This document shows, piece by piece, positions 25,881 through 35,018 of a DNA stretch of 64,000 bases. The number at the start of each line of letters is the position of its first letter. The first letter of the stretch is position 1. The notes under the pieces are model-generated. The model was not told the DNA's origin. It was given only the letters and a program-made list of their open reading frames with translations, and did not search any database. The DNA is from Paenibacillus sp. HGH0039 (GTDB lineage Bacteria; Bacillota; Bacilli; Paenibacillales; NBRC-103111), in assembly GCF_000411255.1 (NCBI RefSeq), contig NZ_KE150412.1, positions 962,645 through 1,026,644 of the forward strand, given 5' to 3'. Made by a program: the position numbers and the translations under genes.

Positions 25881-25897
25881 ATTGAAACGCTTTCAAT
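25881..25897 (-). promoter_or_regulatory. cre-like CcpA operator upstream of acsA
   Basis: ATTGAAAGCGTTTCAAT on the minus strand has perfect ATTGAAA/TTTCAAT arms; the core TGAAAGCGTTTCAA fits the cre consensus TGWAARCGYTWNCW at 13 of 14 positions. It lies between the acsA promoter and start codon, a roadblock position. CcpA control of acsA is known in B. subtilis. Confidence 0.7.
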
Positions 25898-25952
25898 CTT
25901 TTTTGAATGCTTTGTGCCTGACAGGAAGAAAAGCGCACTTTTCACCATGTAT

Positions 25953-25961
25953 ATTATATCA
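25953..25961 (-). promoter_or_regulatory. Extended -10 promoter of acsA
   Basis: TGATATAAT on the minus strand is a consensus extended -10 about 90 bases before the acsA start; no good -35 is visible. Confidence 0.5.
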
Positions 25962-25986
25962 CAGCAGGTTATGTTTGCCTATTGCT

Positions 25987-26015
25987 TTTCAATTTGCCGA
26001 AAAATGTGATATAAG
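25987..26015 (+). promoter_or_regulatory. Possible promoter of acuA-acuC
   Basis: TGATATAAG extended -10 (TATAAG at 26010-26015) with a weak TTTCAA -35 seventeen bases upstream; 54 bases before acuA. Confidence 0.4.
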
Positions 26016-26068
26016 AGAGTATAGAGAGAACTGCGTTACCGACGCCGCTTTTAAGGAGACTCCCTCTC

Positions 26069-26707
26069 ATGGACCATAAAAAAATTTATCATTCGCACTC
26101 TTTCGTACCGCCTGACCTGGATGCGGAGATCACCGTGGAGGGTCCCGTATCCCCTGATCACCTGCGAGGCCTTCAGATGCATGCCGATCTGGACGCTTTC
26201 CGCAAGCCGAGAGACCAGCACGAAGCCCTGATCGAAATCGCGGAGCTTCCCGAGGGCCGCATTATTATCGCCCGTACCGGGGACTGGATTGTAGGCTATG
26301 TCACCTTCCATTATCCCGATGAAATCGAACGCTGGTCCCAAGGCAATATGCCCGACCTGATTGAACTTGGGGCGATCGAAGTTGCCAACAGCTACCGGGC
26401 TCTCGGACTCGGCAAGAAGATGATCCGGCTCGCCTTTACGGACGGACAACTGGAGAACGTCATTACGTTCACGACCGAATATTATTGGCATTGGGACCTG
26501 GAAAGCAGCGGGCTCAGTGTGTGGGATTACCGCAAAATGATGGAAAACCTGATGAAATGCGTAGATATGGTGTGGTTTGCCACCGACGATCCGGAAATAT
26601 GTTCGCACCCGGCCAACTGCCTGATGGTTCGCATCGGAAGCAAAGTTCCCCTGGCTTCCGTCGAGCAGTTCGACCGCATCCGCTTTCAACAACGGTTCAT
26701 GTATTAA
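26069..26707 (+). CDS. acuA: Protein acetyltransferase AcuA (GNAT family)
   Basis: A 212-residue GNAT N-acetyltransferase. In B. subtilis AcuA acetylates the catalytic lysine of AcsA and switches it off. The acetyl-CoA binding segment is EVANSYRALGLGKKMI (about residues 104-119), matching the Q/R-x-x-G-x-G/A loop. The N-terminal IIIARTGDWIVGYVTFHYP strands and length (about 210) fit AcuA. AAGGAG precedes the ATG. The gene is divergent from acsA and 36 bases upstream of acuC, so the two modifiers are co-expressed. The acuB gene usually between them is absent. Confidence 0.93.
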   Translation: MDHKKIYHSHSFVPPDLDAEITVEGPVSPDHLRGLQMHADLDAFRKPRDQHEALIEIAELPEGRIIIARTGDWIVGYVTFHYPDEIERWSQGNMPDLIELGAIEVANSYRALGLGKKMIRLAFTDGQLENVITFTTEYYWHWDLESSGLSVWDYRKMMENLMKCVDMVWFATDDPEICSHPANCLMVRIGSKVPLASVEQFDRIRFQQRFMY

Positions 26708-26743
26708 GAACCATTTCCTGGGTTACGGGAGGAACAGCTCGAG

Positions 26744-27922
26744 ATGAAGAACGAATCGGTTTTTGTATTTAACGAGCATGAAGCGACCTACAAGTTCAAC
26801 GAGGAACATCCTTTTAATCCGAAAAGACTGCTGCTCACGATTGACCTTCTCAGAAAGGCCGGAGCTCTGAACGACTCCGAAATCGTCACTCCCCGTGTAG
26901 CCACGGATGACGAGCTTCTCCGCGTCCATCAACCCGCTTATATCGATGCCGTGAAAGCGCTTAGCGAACTCTCCCCTTCGCTTGAGTGGGTAAACAGCGC
27001 GGCCAAGTACGGATTGGACACCGAGGACACGCCCTATTTCGCCTGGATGCATGACGTCACCTCAATGGTAGTCGGCGGTTCCATAACGGCTGCCGACACC
27101 GTAATGTCAGGCAGAGCGAAGCGCGCGTTCCATCTGGGCGGAGGCCTGCACCACGCTCTGCAGAGCAAGGGAGCCGGCTTCTGCGTCTATAACGACGCTT
27201 CCGCCGCCATTGCCCATCTTACCGAGCACTACAACGCGAAGGTTCTGTACATCGACACGGATGTCCACCACGGCGACGGCGTTCAATGGAGCTTTTACAG
27301 CGATCCACGCGTATGCACGTTCTCCATTCATGAAACCGGGAAATATTTATTTCCGGGGACGGGGGATGTGACGGAGCGGGGCGAGGGCGAAGCCTTCGGC
27401 ACCTGCGTCAATGTTCCGGTGGAGCCGTACACCGAAGACGACTCCTGGCTTGAAAGCTTTGAAGCGGTTCTGGTGCCGCTGATTGAGCGTTTCAAGCCCG
27501 ATATCATCGTGTCGCAGCACGGCTGCGACGCGCATGCCCTTGATCCGCTGGCCCACGTACACTGTTCCATGCGGATCTACAAAAGAATGCCCGAGCTTAT
27601 CCGCGAGCTGGCCGACAAGTGGTGTGACGGCCGCTGGGTTGCGCTCGGCGGCGGAGGATACGACATCTATAGGGTCGTTCCGCGTGCCTGGAGCCTGGTC
27701 TGGCTGGTCATGACCGGCCACCCGCTGCTTCAGGAGCTGGAGAGCAATCCGCTCCTCCCCCTGCCCGCCGGCTGGCTTGCCGAGCACCAGCCGGGCAGCC
27801 CCGTTAAGCTGCCTGCCACTTGGCTCGACGCCGTCGACGATTGGGAACCCATCCCGCGCCGGGACATTATTGCCGAGAAGAACAAGAAAACCGTGGAGAT
27901 CGCTCTGCTTTATTTGAAATAA
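26744..27922 (+). CDS. acuC: Acetoin utilization protein AcuC, histone-deacetylase-like
   Basis: A 392-residue zinc-dependent deacetylase of the arginase/deacetylase fold that removes the acetyl group from AcsA. Active-site features are LGGGLHHA (His136-His137), the metal-binding DTDVHHGDG (171-179), QHGCDAHALDPL and GGGGYD with the catalytic Tyr. GGGAGG lies just before the start. The downstream terminator hairpin begins inside the last codons. AcuA and AcuC together would set AcsA activity. Length is typical (about 387 in B. subtilis). Confidence 0.95.
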   Translation: MKNESVFVFNEHEATYKFNEEHPFNPKRLLLTIDLLRKAGALNDSEIVTPRVATDDELLRVHQPAYIDAVKALSELSPSLEWVNSAAKYGLDTEDTPYFAWMHDVTSMVVGGSITAADTVMSGRAKRAFHLGGGLHHALQSKGAGFCVYNDASAAIAHLTEHYNAKVLYIDTDVHHGDGVQWSFYSDPRVCTFSIHETGKYLFPGTGDVTERGEGEAFGTCVNVPVEPYTEDDSWLESFEAVLVPLIERFKPDIIVSQHGCDAHALDPLAHVHCSMRIYKRMPELIRELADKWCDGRWVALGGGGYDIYRVVPRAWSLVWLVMTGHPLLQELESNPLLPLPAGWLAEHQPGSPVKLPATWLDAVDDWEPIPRRDIIAEKNKKTVEIALLYLK

Positions 27923-27943
27923 GAGCGATCCCCGCGGTTTTTT
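27888..27943 (+). terminator. Terminator overlapping the end of acuC
   Basis: CCGTGGAGATCGCTCT pairs with AGAGCGATCCCCGCGG (one mismatch and wobble), followed by six T; the acuC stop codon is in the loop. Confidence 0.75.
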
Positions 27944-28018
27944 AATTGAGTTTGCTTCCGTTCATGTGTGATATCTGCGCTGCTGCGTGCATGCCGGACG
28001 GCGCTGCATACAAATCCG

Positions 28019-28062
28019 TTGAAAAAAATAGACTGACCGGTTTAAAACCCGTCAGCCTTTTT
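28019..28062 (-). terminator. Terminator of mtnN
   Basis: CTGACGGGTTT/AAACCGGTCAG hairpin followed by a T-rich run on the minus strand. Confidence 0.75.
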
Positions 28063-28080
28063 CATATGCCCATCTGTCCA

Positions 28081-28779
28081 TTATAACGAGCGCACCATAT
28101 GTTCAATGATCCGGTGTGAATTTTCGGAAGCCTGCTTGGTAAACTCCGCGAAATTAACGTGCGCCGAGCCGTCCGCTTTATCGGACATGGACCGGATGAC
28201 GACGAACGGAACTTTGTTCATGGAACAAACCTGCGCCACAGCCGCGCCTTCCATCTCCGTGCAGGTCCCGCCGAGCTCCTGGTGAAGCTCCGCCACTTTG
28301 TCGCGCGAAGCGACGAATTGGTCTCCGGACAGAACGAGCCCTTGCTTCGTTCTTCCCTGGAACAGTTCCCGGCTTGCCGCATCCGCCAGTTCGACCAGCT
28401 GAGGGTCCGCCTTGAAGACCGAAACTTCCTCGTAAGGAATGACTCCGCGCGGGAAGCCAAGGGGCGTCACATCCATGTCATGCTGCATGCAGGTTGTGGA
28501 AATGACGATATCGCCGATATTCAGCTCCGGATCCAGCGCTCCGGCAACGCCTGTAAACAGCACGGCATCAACGCCGAAGCCGTCAATCAGAATTTGCGTG
28601 CAGACGGCGGCGTTCACCTTGCCTACGCCCGACTTGCAAACCACAACAAATTTGCCTTCAAACTGGCCTTCCCTGTATGTAATGCCGGCTTTATTCGTTA
28701 CGGTTACGCCGCTCATCCCGCCGACAAGCAGTTCGATTTCTTCATTCATGGCGCCGATCAGACCGATTTTATTTATCAT
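28081..28779 (-). CDS. mtnN: 5'-methylthioadenosine/S-adenosylhomocysteine nucleosidase
   Basis: A 232-residue nucleosidase that hydrolyses MTA and SAH to adenine and the ribosyl thioether. It feeds methionine salvage and AI-2 production. It begins IGLIGAMNEEIELL with the catalytic Glu, has LFTGVAGALDPELNIGDIVIS, and carries CTEMEGAAVAQVC with the ribose-binding Met-Glu. RSMSDKADGSAHVNF holds the catalytic Asp. Length is normal (about 230). GGAAAGG lies upstream of the ATG. It lies 39 bases after ccpA on the same strand. Confidence 0.95.
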   Translation of the reverse strand: MINKIGLIGAMNEEIELLVGGMSGVTVTNKAGITYREGQFEGKFVVVCKSGVGKVNAAVCTQILIDGFGVDAVLFTGVAGALDPELNIGDIVISTTCMQHDMDVTPLGFPRGVIPYEEVSVFKADPQLVELADAASRELFQGRTKQGLVLSGDQFVASRDKVAELHQELGGTCTEMEGAAVAQVCSMNKVPFVVIRSMSDKADGSAHVNFAEFTKQASENSHRIIEHMVRSL

Positions 28780-28818
28780 CCTTGTGTAACCTTTCCTTTC
28801 CGCTCAACAAAAAGCGGC

Positions 28819-29823
28819 TCAACGAGGAGCCACTGAGCTGCGCTTAATGATTTCATGCGGGAGAACGACTTGAGTAAGTTCCATCGTTTCCTTGTTCATC
28901 AACTTCGTAAGCAGACGCATGGATACCGCGCCGATATCGTACATAGGCTGTGCCACGGTCGTTAATTGAGGACGCACCATAGAAGCCATCCGGATATTAT
29001 CGATACTCATCACGGAAATATCCTTCGGTACGGAAAGCCCTTCGTCCTGAATTTTGTGAATGGCGCCGATCGCCATTTCGTCCGTCGCCGAGAAAATAGC
29101 GGTTGGGCGCGTCGGCAGCTTCAGGAAATAATCCGTCGCATCGATTCCCGATTCATACCGGTAATTGCCCAGTCTTACGTAATCTTCGTTCACTTCGATG
29201 CCTGCGTGCTCCAGTGCCTTCTTGTAGCCCTGGTAGCGAGCAAAGCCGTTAGCCGGATCCTGAAGAGGTCCGGAGATCATGGCGATCGTACGGTGGCCGC
29301 TCTCGATCAGAAGCTGCACGGCATCGTAAGCCGCTTTCTCGTGATCGATATCGACGGACGGCATTACGTTCTGCTCGTCGGCCGTACCGCAGAGCACAAC
29401 CGGAACGGAAGAAGTCCGGAACGCATTGATATGATCTTCCGTCACGACGCCGCCCATGAAGAGAAGCCCGTCCACCTGCTTCTCCAGCAGGGTGTTGATG
29501 ACGCGGATTTCTTTCTCTTTCTTCTTGTCGGCGTTGCTCAAAATAATATTGTAATGATACATGTTCGCAATATCTTCGATTCCGCGCGCCACTTCCGCAA
29601 AAATCGAGTTTGAAATATCGGGGATAACCACGCCGACTGTCGTTGTTTTCTTCGATGCAAGTCCCCGGGCAACAGCATTGGGGCGATAACCGAGCCGTTC
29701 GATTGCTTCGAATACTTTCTTCCTTGTCTGCGGCTTCACGTTCGGGTTATTGTTGACGACACGCGAAACCGTGGCCATCGATACTCCTGCTTCTCTTGCT
29801 ACGTCATAAATAGTAACGGTCAC
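28819..29823 (-). CDS. ccpA: Catabolite control protein A
   Basis: A 334-residue LacI/GalR regulator, the same length as B. subtilis CcpA. The helix-turn-helix ([20 protein letters not shown]) and hinge ([18 protein letters not shown]) are intact. The core has [20 protein letters not shown] and the HPr-Ser-P interaction surface region. With HPr-Ser46-P it binds cre sites and represses or activates carbon genes. The start is GTG at 29823, 7 bases after GGAGAG; an ATG at 29838 would be translated through that sequence. The acs-acu-ccpA neighbourhood is conserved. Confidence 0.95.
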   Translation of the reverse strand: MTVTIYDVAREAGVSMATVSRVVNNNPNVKPQTRKKVFEAIERLGYRPNAVARGLASKKTTTVGVVIPDISNSIFAEVARGIEDIANMYHYNIILSNADKKKEKEIRVINTLLEKQVDGLLFMGGVVTEDHINAFRTSSVPVVLCGTADEQNVMPSVDIDHEKAAYDAVQLLIESGHRTIAMISGPLQDPANGFARYQGYKKALEHAGIEVNEDYVRLGNYRYESGIDATDYFLKLPTRPTAIFSATDEMAIGAIHKIQDEGLSVPKDISVMSIDNIRMASMVRPQLTTVAQPMYDIGAVSMRLLTKLMNKETMELTQVVLPHEIIKRSSVAPR

Positions 29824-30078
29824 GGTCACTCTCTCCATTTATTCGAATATTCGTCGTCCTTGCCATATTACAGACTATCATACGACATTATTTCCCTTTT
29901 CGCAATTAAAACACTTTCACACCTAATAGTAGCAAAAAATACGCATGAAAGCCAACTCGCCGATTTTCATACCCGCTCCCCGCAGGAATTCCATCGTACA
30001 AGTTGGCTATGTAATCAACTGCAACCCTATCCATGCGCATCCGGCGGGTGGGTATGTACGGAAAGGGCACTGCGGGCA

Positions 30079-30525
30079 TCAGCCGCTGGTCCTATCCGCA
30101 AAAACTTCCTGCAGCCGGTCGTCCGACAGCATATGCTCGCTGATTTGGGCCAGCCTGCTGCGAATCTCCCCTGCCCAGCCCATATCCCCGACAGAGGTAG
30201 CCAGAAGCAGCAGATCCAGCAGTTCATTGACTCTTTCCTCCACGGCCTGCTTAAATCCGTACCCATCCTCAGAAGAACAGGCGAGCCGAACGATGAGGCA
30301 GGCGATTTCGGACACGTCTTCGAACCGCAGGATCTGCTTTTCCGGTTTCGGGCCCAACGTATCGATCAATTCCGTAACTTTAGGTTTTACGCTCGAATAA
30401 ACAACGCTTTTCCCGCATGCTTCGCATGAGTAGATGGGTACGTTTTCAATCTCTACCTTCTGTTGGAACACGACGGTTCTCAGGCATAAATGAATCGGTT
30501 GTCCGCAGCAGTACCCTTTTTGCAT
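30079..30525 (-). CDS. Hypothetical protein with N-terminal zinc-ribbon cysteines
   Basis: A 148-residue protein I do not recognise. Four cysteines in two pairs (KGYCCGQP near residue 6 and YSCEACGKS near residue 34) suggest a small zinc ribbon, here with an extra Cys next to the first pair. The rest is helical and acidic: FEDVSEIACLIVRLACSSED, then EERVNELLDLLLLATSVGD. GGAG lies 9 bases before the ATG at 30525, which is preferred to a GTG two codons earlier. It stands alone between ccpA and the DJ-1 gene. Confidence 0.7.
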   Translation of the reverse strand: MQKGYCCGQPIHLCLRTVVFQQKVEIENVPIYSCEACGKSVVYSSVKPKVTELIDTLGPKPEKQILRFEDVSEIACLIVRLACSSEDGYGFKQAVEERVNELLDLLLLATSVGDMGWAGEIRSRLAQISEHMLSDDRLQEVFADRTSG

Positions 30526-30690
30526 AATCACTCACTCCTTTAGCAGCCGATAGAACCTTGCTGTCTTCGTCTTACCTAGCTACTTCTATCCGGGTGAATA
30601 ATATTCCTGCTTTTCGGGGACTGTCACATATTCCCTTTTTATGAAAATTTCATTTTATTTTTGAAGGCAGCGTAATCTCTGTGCCAACCG

Positions 30691-31236
30691 CTAGTTTGAG
30701 GCCTTTTTCTGAATCAATACCTCGATAAAAGCTTTCATAAAAGCGGGCAGATCCGGAGGACGCCGCCCCGAAACGATATTGCGGTCGACCACGGCTTCCT
30801 CGTCCACCCAGATCGCTCCGGCGTTTTCAAGATCATCCCGGATGCCCGGCGTAGAGGTCATCGTATAGCCTTCCACGATTTTGGCCGAAATCAAAACCCA
30901 GCCCGCGTGACAAATCTGCGCAATCGGTTTTTGCGCCTCATGAATTTCGCGGGTAAACCGCAGAACGTCGGCATATCTGCGCAGTTTATCGGGCGCCCAG
31001 CCGCCGGGCACGTACAGCCCGTCATAATCGGCCGCGCTTACGTCTCCGAACGCGACATCCGTCGTAATCGGCACACCGTATTTGCCGTGATAAATTTCGC
31101 CCGCTTTAGGTCCTGCGATATCGACGACTGCTCCCGCTTCCCGCAAACGAAGAACGGGGTACCACATTTCCAGATCCTCGAATTCCTCATCAACAAACGC
31201 CAGTATGCGCTGGCCTTTCAAATCCTGTACGGTCAT
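30691..31236 (-). CDS. DJ-1/PfpI family protein
   Basis: A 181-residue class I glutamine amidotransferase-like protein. The nucleophile elbow AQICHAGW carries Cys109, and the conserved acidic residue is in VDEEFEDLE near the N-terminus. VPGGWAPDKLRRY and STPGIRDDLENAGA match the PfpI/YhbO group, reported as proteases, chaperones or glyoxalase III/deglycases. AGGAGGG precedes the ATG. It starts 31 bases after the PTS enzyme I gene and may be part of that operon, fitting a role in handling sugar-derived aldehydes. That link is inference. Confidence 0.88.
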   Translation of the reverse strand: MTVQDLKGQRILAFVDEEFEDLEMWYPVLRLREAGAVVDIAGPKAGEIYHGKYGVPITTDVAFGDVSAADYDGLYVPGGWAPDKLRRYADVLRFTREIHEAQKPIAQICHAGWVLISAKIVEGYTMTSTPGIRDDLENAGAIWVDEEAVVDRNIVSGRRPPDLPAFMKAFIEVLIQKKASN

Positions 31237-31267
31237 AGTAAATCCCTCCTGGTTTAGTGAGAATAGG

Positions 31268-32998
31268 TTAAGAAGCGCTCGACCGGGAATCCGCCTGCCG
31301 GAGCACCTGCTCGATTTCCTCGCTGGTGCCGCACTGCAGGACTTCCTGAAGCAGGCGTTCGCACTCGGCGTGATTGCTCGTCAGCAGACGGTGCTTGATC
31401 GGAAGAATGAGCTGGACGGACATGCTCAGCTCCTCGATGCCTAGCCCCAGCCAAAGAGGCAGCGCACGGATATCCCCGGCGAACTCCCCGCATACGGCAA
31501 CGGGTATACCAGCCGCCTTGGCCGCATCAATGGTCAGCTTCAGCAGGCGGATTACGGCGGGATGATACGGATTGTACAAATGGGCGATGCTGTCGTTCAT
31601 CCGGTCCACCGCCAAAACGAACTGGATCAGATCGTTGGTTCCGATGCTGAAGAAATCGACTTCTTTGGCCAGAACGTCGGCAATCAGGGCCGCGCCCGGC
31701 ACTTCGATCGTCAAGCCGACCTCAATGTCGGGGTTAAACGGCTTGCCCCGGCTTTTCAGCTCCTGCTTGGCTTCCGCCAGCAGAGCGTTGGCCTCTCTGA
31801 GCTCGCCTAGCGAGGAGATCATCGGGTACATAAGCTTTACTTGACCAAAGTGCGAGGCCCGCAAAATCGCGCGGAGCTGGGTTTTGAACAGCTCGCGGCG
31901 ATCCAGCGAGATCCGAATGGCGCGGCATCCCAGCGCCGGATTCTCCTCCACCTGAAGCGGAAGATAATCCAGCTTCTTGTCTCCGCCGATATCCAGCGTG
32001 CGGATAATGAGCGGCCTGCCGTCCAGCTTGACCGCCGCCTGCTTATACACCTCGGTCTGCTCCTCTTCATCCGGCAGGGAGTCGCGGTCCATGTAGAGAA
32101 ATTCCGAGCGGAATAAACCGACCCCGACGGCGCCGTTCTTGAGCACCTGGTCGATTTCTTTGATCGAGCTGATATTCGCCGCCAGCCGGACCTGCTTGCG
32201 GTCCTGAGTCATGGACGGGACGTGGGCGATTTCCTGCAGCCGCTCGCGGTGCATGAGCCAGTCCGTCTTACGCGACTCGTACAGCTCCACGGTGCTGCTG
32301 TCGGGGTTCACGTAGACGATCCCTTCCTCGCCGTCCACAATCATCAAGTCTCCGTTCTGAATAGGCCGGATAAGCTTGCCTTCCAGCCCGAGCACGAAAG
32401 GAATTCCCATCGCGCGGCTCATAATCGACGTGTGCGAGGTCAGTCCGCCCATCATCGTGACGATACCCAGAACGCGGGCCGGGTCCAGATGCACCAGTTG
32501 GGAAGGGGTAAGCTCCTTCGCCACGAGTACGTAGGAATGATCCGTCGGCGGCGGTGTATCGTCCCCGCTGCCCAGCAGATGCTTCAGAAGACGGTTGCCT
32601 ACGTCTTTAATGTCCATGGCCCGTTCTTTCATATAATCATCGTCCAACACGTCGAACATTTCGACGAATTTGTCGATCACTTCTTTGACGGCCACCTCTG
32701 CGGCTTTGTACTGCCGGCTGATGATGCCCTGAATTTCGTTCATAAACACGGGATCTTCCAAAATCGCCAGATGAGCGTCGAAAATGTACGATTGCTCCTG
32801 GCCCAAGACGTCCCGGATCTCTTGTTTGATATGTTCCAATTCGTCTTTGGACGAACGGATCCCGTCATACAGCCGTTCGAATTCAAACGACAAATCGGTG
32901 GCGTCCACCATCTTATCCGGGAACTCCCAATCCCAGGCGGGGATCACGTAAGCGGGACCCATGGCGATCCCCGATGAAGCTCCTATCCCTTTAAACAT
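31268..32998 (-). CDS. ptsI: PTS enzyme I (phosphoenolpyruvate-protein phosphotransferase)
   Basis: A 576-residue enzyme I that takes phosphate from PEP and passes it to HPr. The swivelling domain carries active-site His189 in GGLTSHTSIMSRAMG. The C-terminal barrel has PEP-binding segments FRSEFLYMDRD and GRPLIIRTLDIGGDKKL, FSIGTNDLIQF and VAVCGEFAGD with the catalytic Cys. GGAGGG precedes the ATG, and the gene overlaps the EIICBA gene by 8 bases, so they are coupled. No canonical HPr gene is adjacent. Pairing with one sugar permease suggests either the housekeeping enzyme I or a sugar-dedicated paralogue. Confidence 0.93.
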   Translation of the reverse strand: MFKGIGASSGIAMGPAYVIPAWDWEFPDKMVDATDLSFEFERLYDGIRSSKDELEHIKQEIRDVLGQEQSYIFDAHLAILEDPVFMNEIQGIISRQYKAAEVAVKEVIDKFVEMFDVLDDDYMKERAMDIKDVGNRLLKHLLGSGDDTPPPTDHSYVLVAKELTPSQLVHLDPARVLGIVTMMGGLTSHTSIMSRAMGIPFVLGLEGKLIRPIQNGDLMIVDGEEGIVYVNPDSSTVELYESRKTDWLMHRERLQEIAHVPSMTQDRKQVRLAANISSIKEIDQVLKNGAVGVGLFRSEFLYMDRDSLPDEEEQTEVYKQAAVKLDGRPLIIRTLDIGGDKKLDYLPLQVEENPALGCRAIRISLDRRELFKTQLRAILRASHFGQVKLMYPMISSLGELREANALLAEAKQELKSRGKPFNPDIEVGLTIEVPGAALIADVLAKEVDFFSIGTNDLIQFVLAVDRMNDSIAHLYNPYHPAVIRLLKLTIDAAKAAGIPVAVCGEFAGDIRALPLWLGLGIEELSMSVQLILPIKHRLLTSNHAECERLLQEVLQCGTSEEIEQVLRQADSRSSAS

Positions 32999-34883
32999 TT
33001 GAAGTCCCTCCGCTCTGTTCCGGTTTTTTCAGCACAACGGACATCACGGACGCCTGCCCTTTTTTCACGGATTTATAGGGGGCGAAGCTCCATGATTTGA
33101 CACGGTCCGAATTGGTAATCACCATAGGGGTGGCCAGCGATTTGGCGTGCTTCTTCAACTGATTGTAGTTAAAACGGATCAGCAGCTGCCCCGCCTCCAC
33201 CTCGTCTCCGGGCTGTACTTGGGCCTCGAAGAAATTTCCGGTTAATGTGGATGTGTCGATGCCGATGTGCAGCAGAACTTCAAGTCCTTCCTCTGTCTGA
33301 ATCCCGAGCGCATGCATCGTCGGATAGACGTGCATGATTTTACCGGCTACCGGCGACAACAACTCCCCTTTATCCGGTATGAAAGCAACCCCGTTGCCGA
33401 CAATCTTCCCCGCGAAAATGCGGTCCGGAACGTCCTCCAGCGGAATCATTCTCCCCGCCATCGGGGAACTGAAGAGCACAAGCTGAATGTCTTTGCGCAG
33501 CAGCTTCATGATTTCTTCCCGGATCAGTTCGGAGAACGTGCCGAAAACAACCTGCACGTTGCCGCCGCCTAAGCGGATAACTCCGGCCGCTCCAAGGTGC
33601 TTCAGTGCGGCGATATCCATGAGGCGGTCGGATTCGAGCGTCAATCTCAGCCGTGTGATGCAGGCTTCGATTTTTTTGATATTCCCCTTGCCTCCGAGCG
33701 CTTGGACGATAAGCGGCGCCCGGTAAGGGATATCGCCTGCCCATTCTTCCAGCGATGAACCTTCCTCCCGCCCCGGGGTCGGAATGCGGTAACGCCGGAT
33801 GGCGTACCTGAACATGACATAGTACACCGCTCCGAACACGAGTCCGATCGGAATGAGCATCCAACCGTTGCGCGACAAATGCTCGTTAATGACAAAATCG
33901 ATAGCTCCGGCGGAATAAGAGAAGCCGTGCGAGATATTCAGCGCATATGCGATCCACATGGCAAAGCCGGATAAAATGGCATGAATCACGAACAAGTAAG
34001 GAGCGACGAACAGAAAGGCAAACTCAATCGGCTCCGTGACGCCGGTCAGGAACGAAGTCAGCGCCGCCGTCATAAAAGTCACTCGGACATGAGGCTTCAA
34101 ATCTTCCCGGGCCTCGTGGATAATGGCGAAGGCAATGGCGGGAAGCGCGAACATCATAATCGGATACAGTCCGGCCATGTAGGCCCCGGCCGTCGGATCA
34201 CCCGCGAAGAAACGGGGCAGATCGCCATAAACCATGTCACCGTTCGGTTCTTTGTAAGCACCCAGTTGAAACCAGAAGAAATTGTTCAGGATATAATGAA
34301 GCCCGGAAGGCACAAGAAGACGATGCGCGATGCCGTACAAGAAAGCACCGAATCCGCCGAGGCTGAGAACCCATGCCGTCAACTGCTCCATCCCGTTCTC
34401 CAGGACGGGGCCCAGCTTGATCATCAGGATGGACAGCACGAGCGTAACGACTCCCATAATAAGCGGAACCATCCGCGGTCCTCCGAAAAACTGTACGTAT
34501 TCGGGGAGCTGGATTCGCTTGCACCGGTGGTACGCGACCGCCGACAGCAGACCGATCAGGATTCCTCCCGCGACACCCAGTTGAAACGCTTCGCCCAGCT
34601 GATGCTGGGTCAGTACGGTGAATAAAAAGTAGCTCATCAGTGCGGAAAGTCCGGCGATACCCGCATTCTCCGTCAAACCGAGAGCAACGCCTACCGCGAA
34701 CACGAGCGGCAAATATGTAAATATGGTATGACCCGCAAGCAGCATCATGTCGCCGAGCCATGCCGCCCCCATACTATCCCATGGCAGGATTCCCAGTCGT
34801 ATAAGTACTGCGGCAACAGGGAGCGTAATCATCGGAAGCATTAAAGAACGCCCGAATTGCTGCAAATTTCCCATCCAGTTCAA
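32991..34883 (-). CDS. PTS EIICBA permease, N-acetylglucosamine/glucose family
   Basis: A 630-residue fused sugar transporter. The EIIC membrane domain (about 1-365) has LPEYVQFFGG, RFFAGDPTAGAYMAGLYPIM and GVTEPIEF with Glu284. EIIB carries phosphocysteine Cys408 in KKIEACITRLRL, and EIIA carries phosphohistidine His539 in EVLLHIGIDT. The AGDPTAG signature resembles GlcNAc-specific NagE/NagP more than glucose PtsG; the substrate is inferred. Start is TTG about 11 bases after AGGAGG. It is the first gene of an operon with enzyme I and perhaps the DJ-1 protein. No antiterminator gene is nearby. Confidence 0.9.
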   Translation of the reverse strand: MNWMGNLQQFGRSLMLPMITLPVAAVLIRLGILPWDSMGAAWLGDMMLLAGHTIFTYLPLVFAVGVALGLTENAGIAGLSALMSYFLFTVLTQHQLGEAFQLGVAGGILIGLLSAVAYHRCKRIQLPEYVQFFGGPRMVPLIMGVVTLVLSILMIKLGPVLENGMEQLTAWVLSLGGFGAFLYGIAHRLLVPSGLHYILNNFFWFQLGAYKEPNGDMVYGDLPRFFAGDPTAGAYMAGLYPIMMFALPAIAFAIIHEAREDLKPHVRVTFMTAALTSFLTGVTEPIEFAFLFVAPYLFVIHAILSGFAMWIAYALNISHGFSYSAGAIDFVINEHLSRNGWMLIPIGLVFGAVYYVMFRYAIRRYRIPTPGREEGSSLEEWAGDIPYRAPLIVQALGGKGNIKKIEACITRLRLTLESDRLMDIAALKHLGAAGVIRLGGGNVQVVFGTFSELIREEIMKLLRKDIQLVLFSSPMAGRMIPLEDVPDRIFAGKIVGNGVAFIPDKGELLSPVAGKIMHVYPTMHALGIQTEEGLEVLLHIGIDTSTLTGNFFEAQVQPGDEVEAGQLLIRFNYNQLKKHAKSLATPMVITNSDRVKSWSFAPYKSVKKGQASVMSVVLKKPEQSGGTSNV

Positions 34884-34943
34884 CTTAAGCCCTGCCTCCT
34901 CTCTATTTCGATCCTAATGGCTGCCGCACTTTTTGTCAAAAAC

Positions 34944-34975
34944 AAATAAGCGGGTCCGAAGACCCGCTTGTTGGC
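34944..34975 (-). terminator. Terminator after the repeat-protein gene
   Basis: AAGCGGGTC/GACCCGCTT hairpin with a TTCG-type loop and a T-rich tail on the minus strand. Confidence 0.75.
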
Positions 34976-35018
34976 GTCATGCAGCATAACGATGCTGTGA
35001 GCTATCGTCAGCCTTTAA

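Noticed and set aside
29906-29919. cre-like site upstream of ccpA
   Set aside because: TGAAAGTGTTTTAA has two mismatches including the central CG; too weak to call without binding data.
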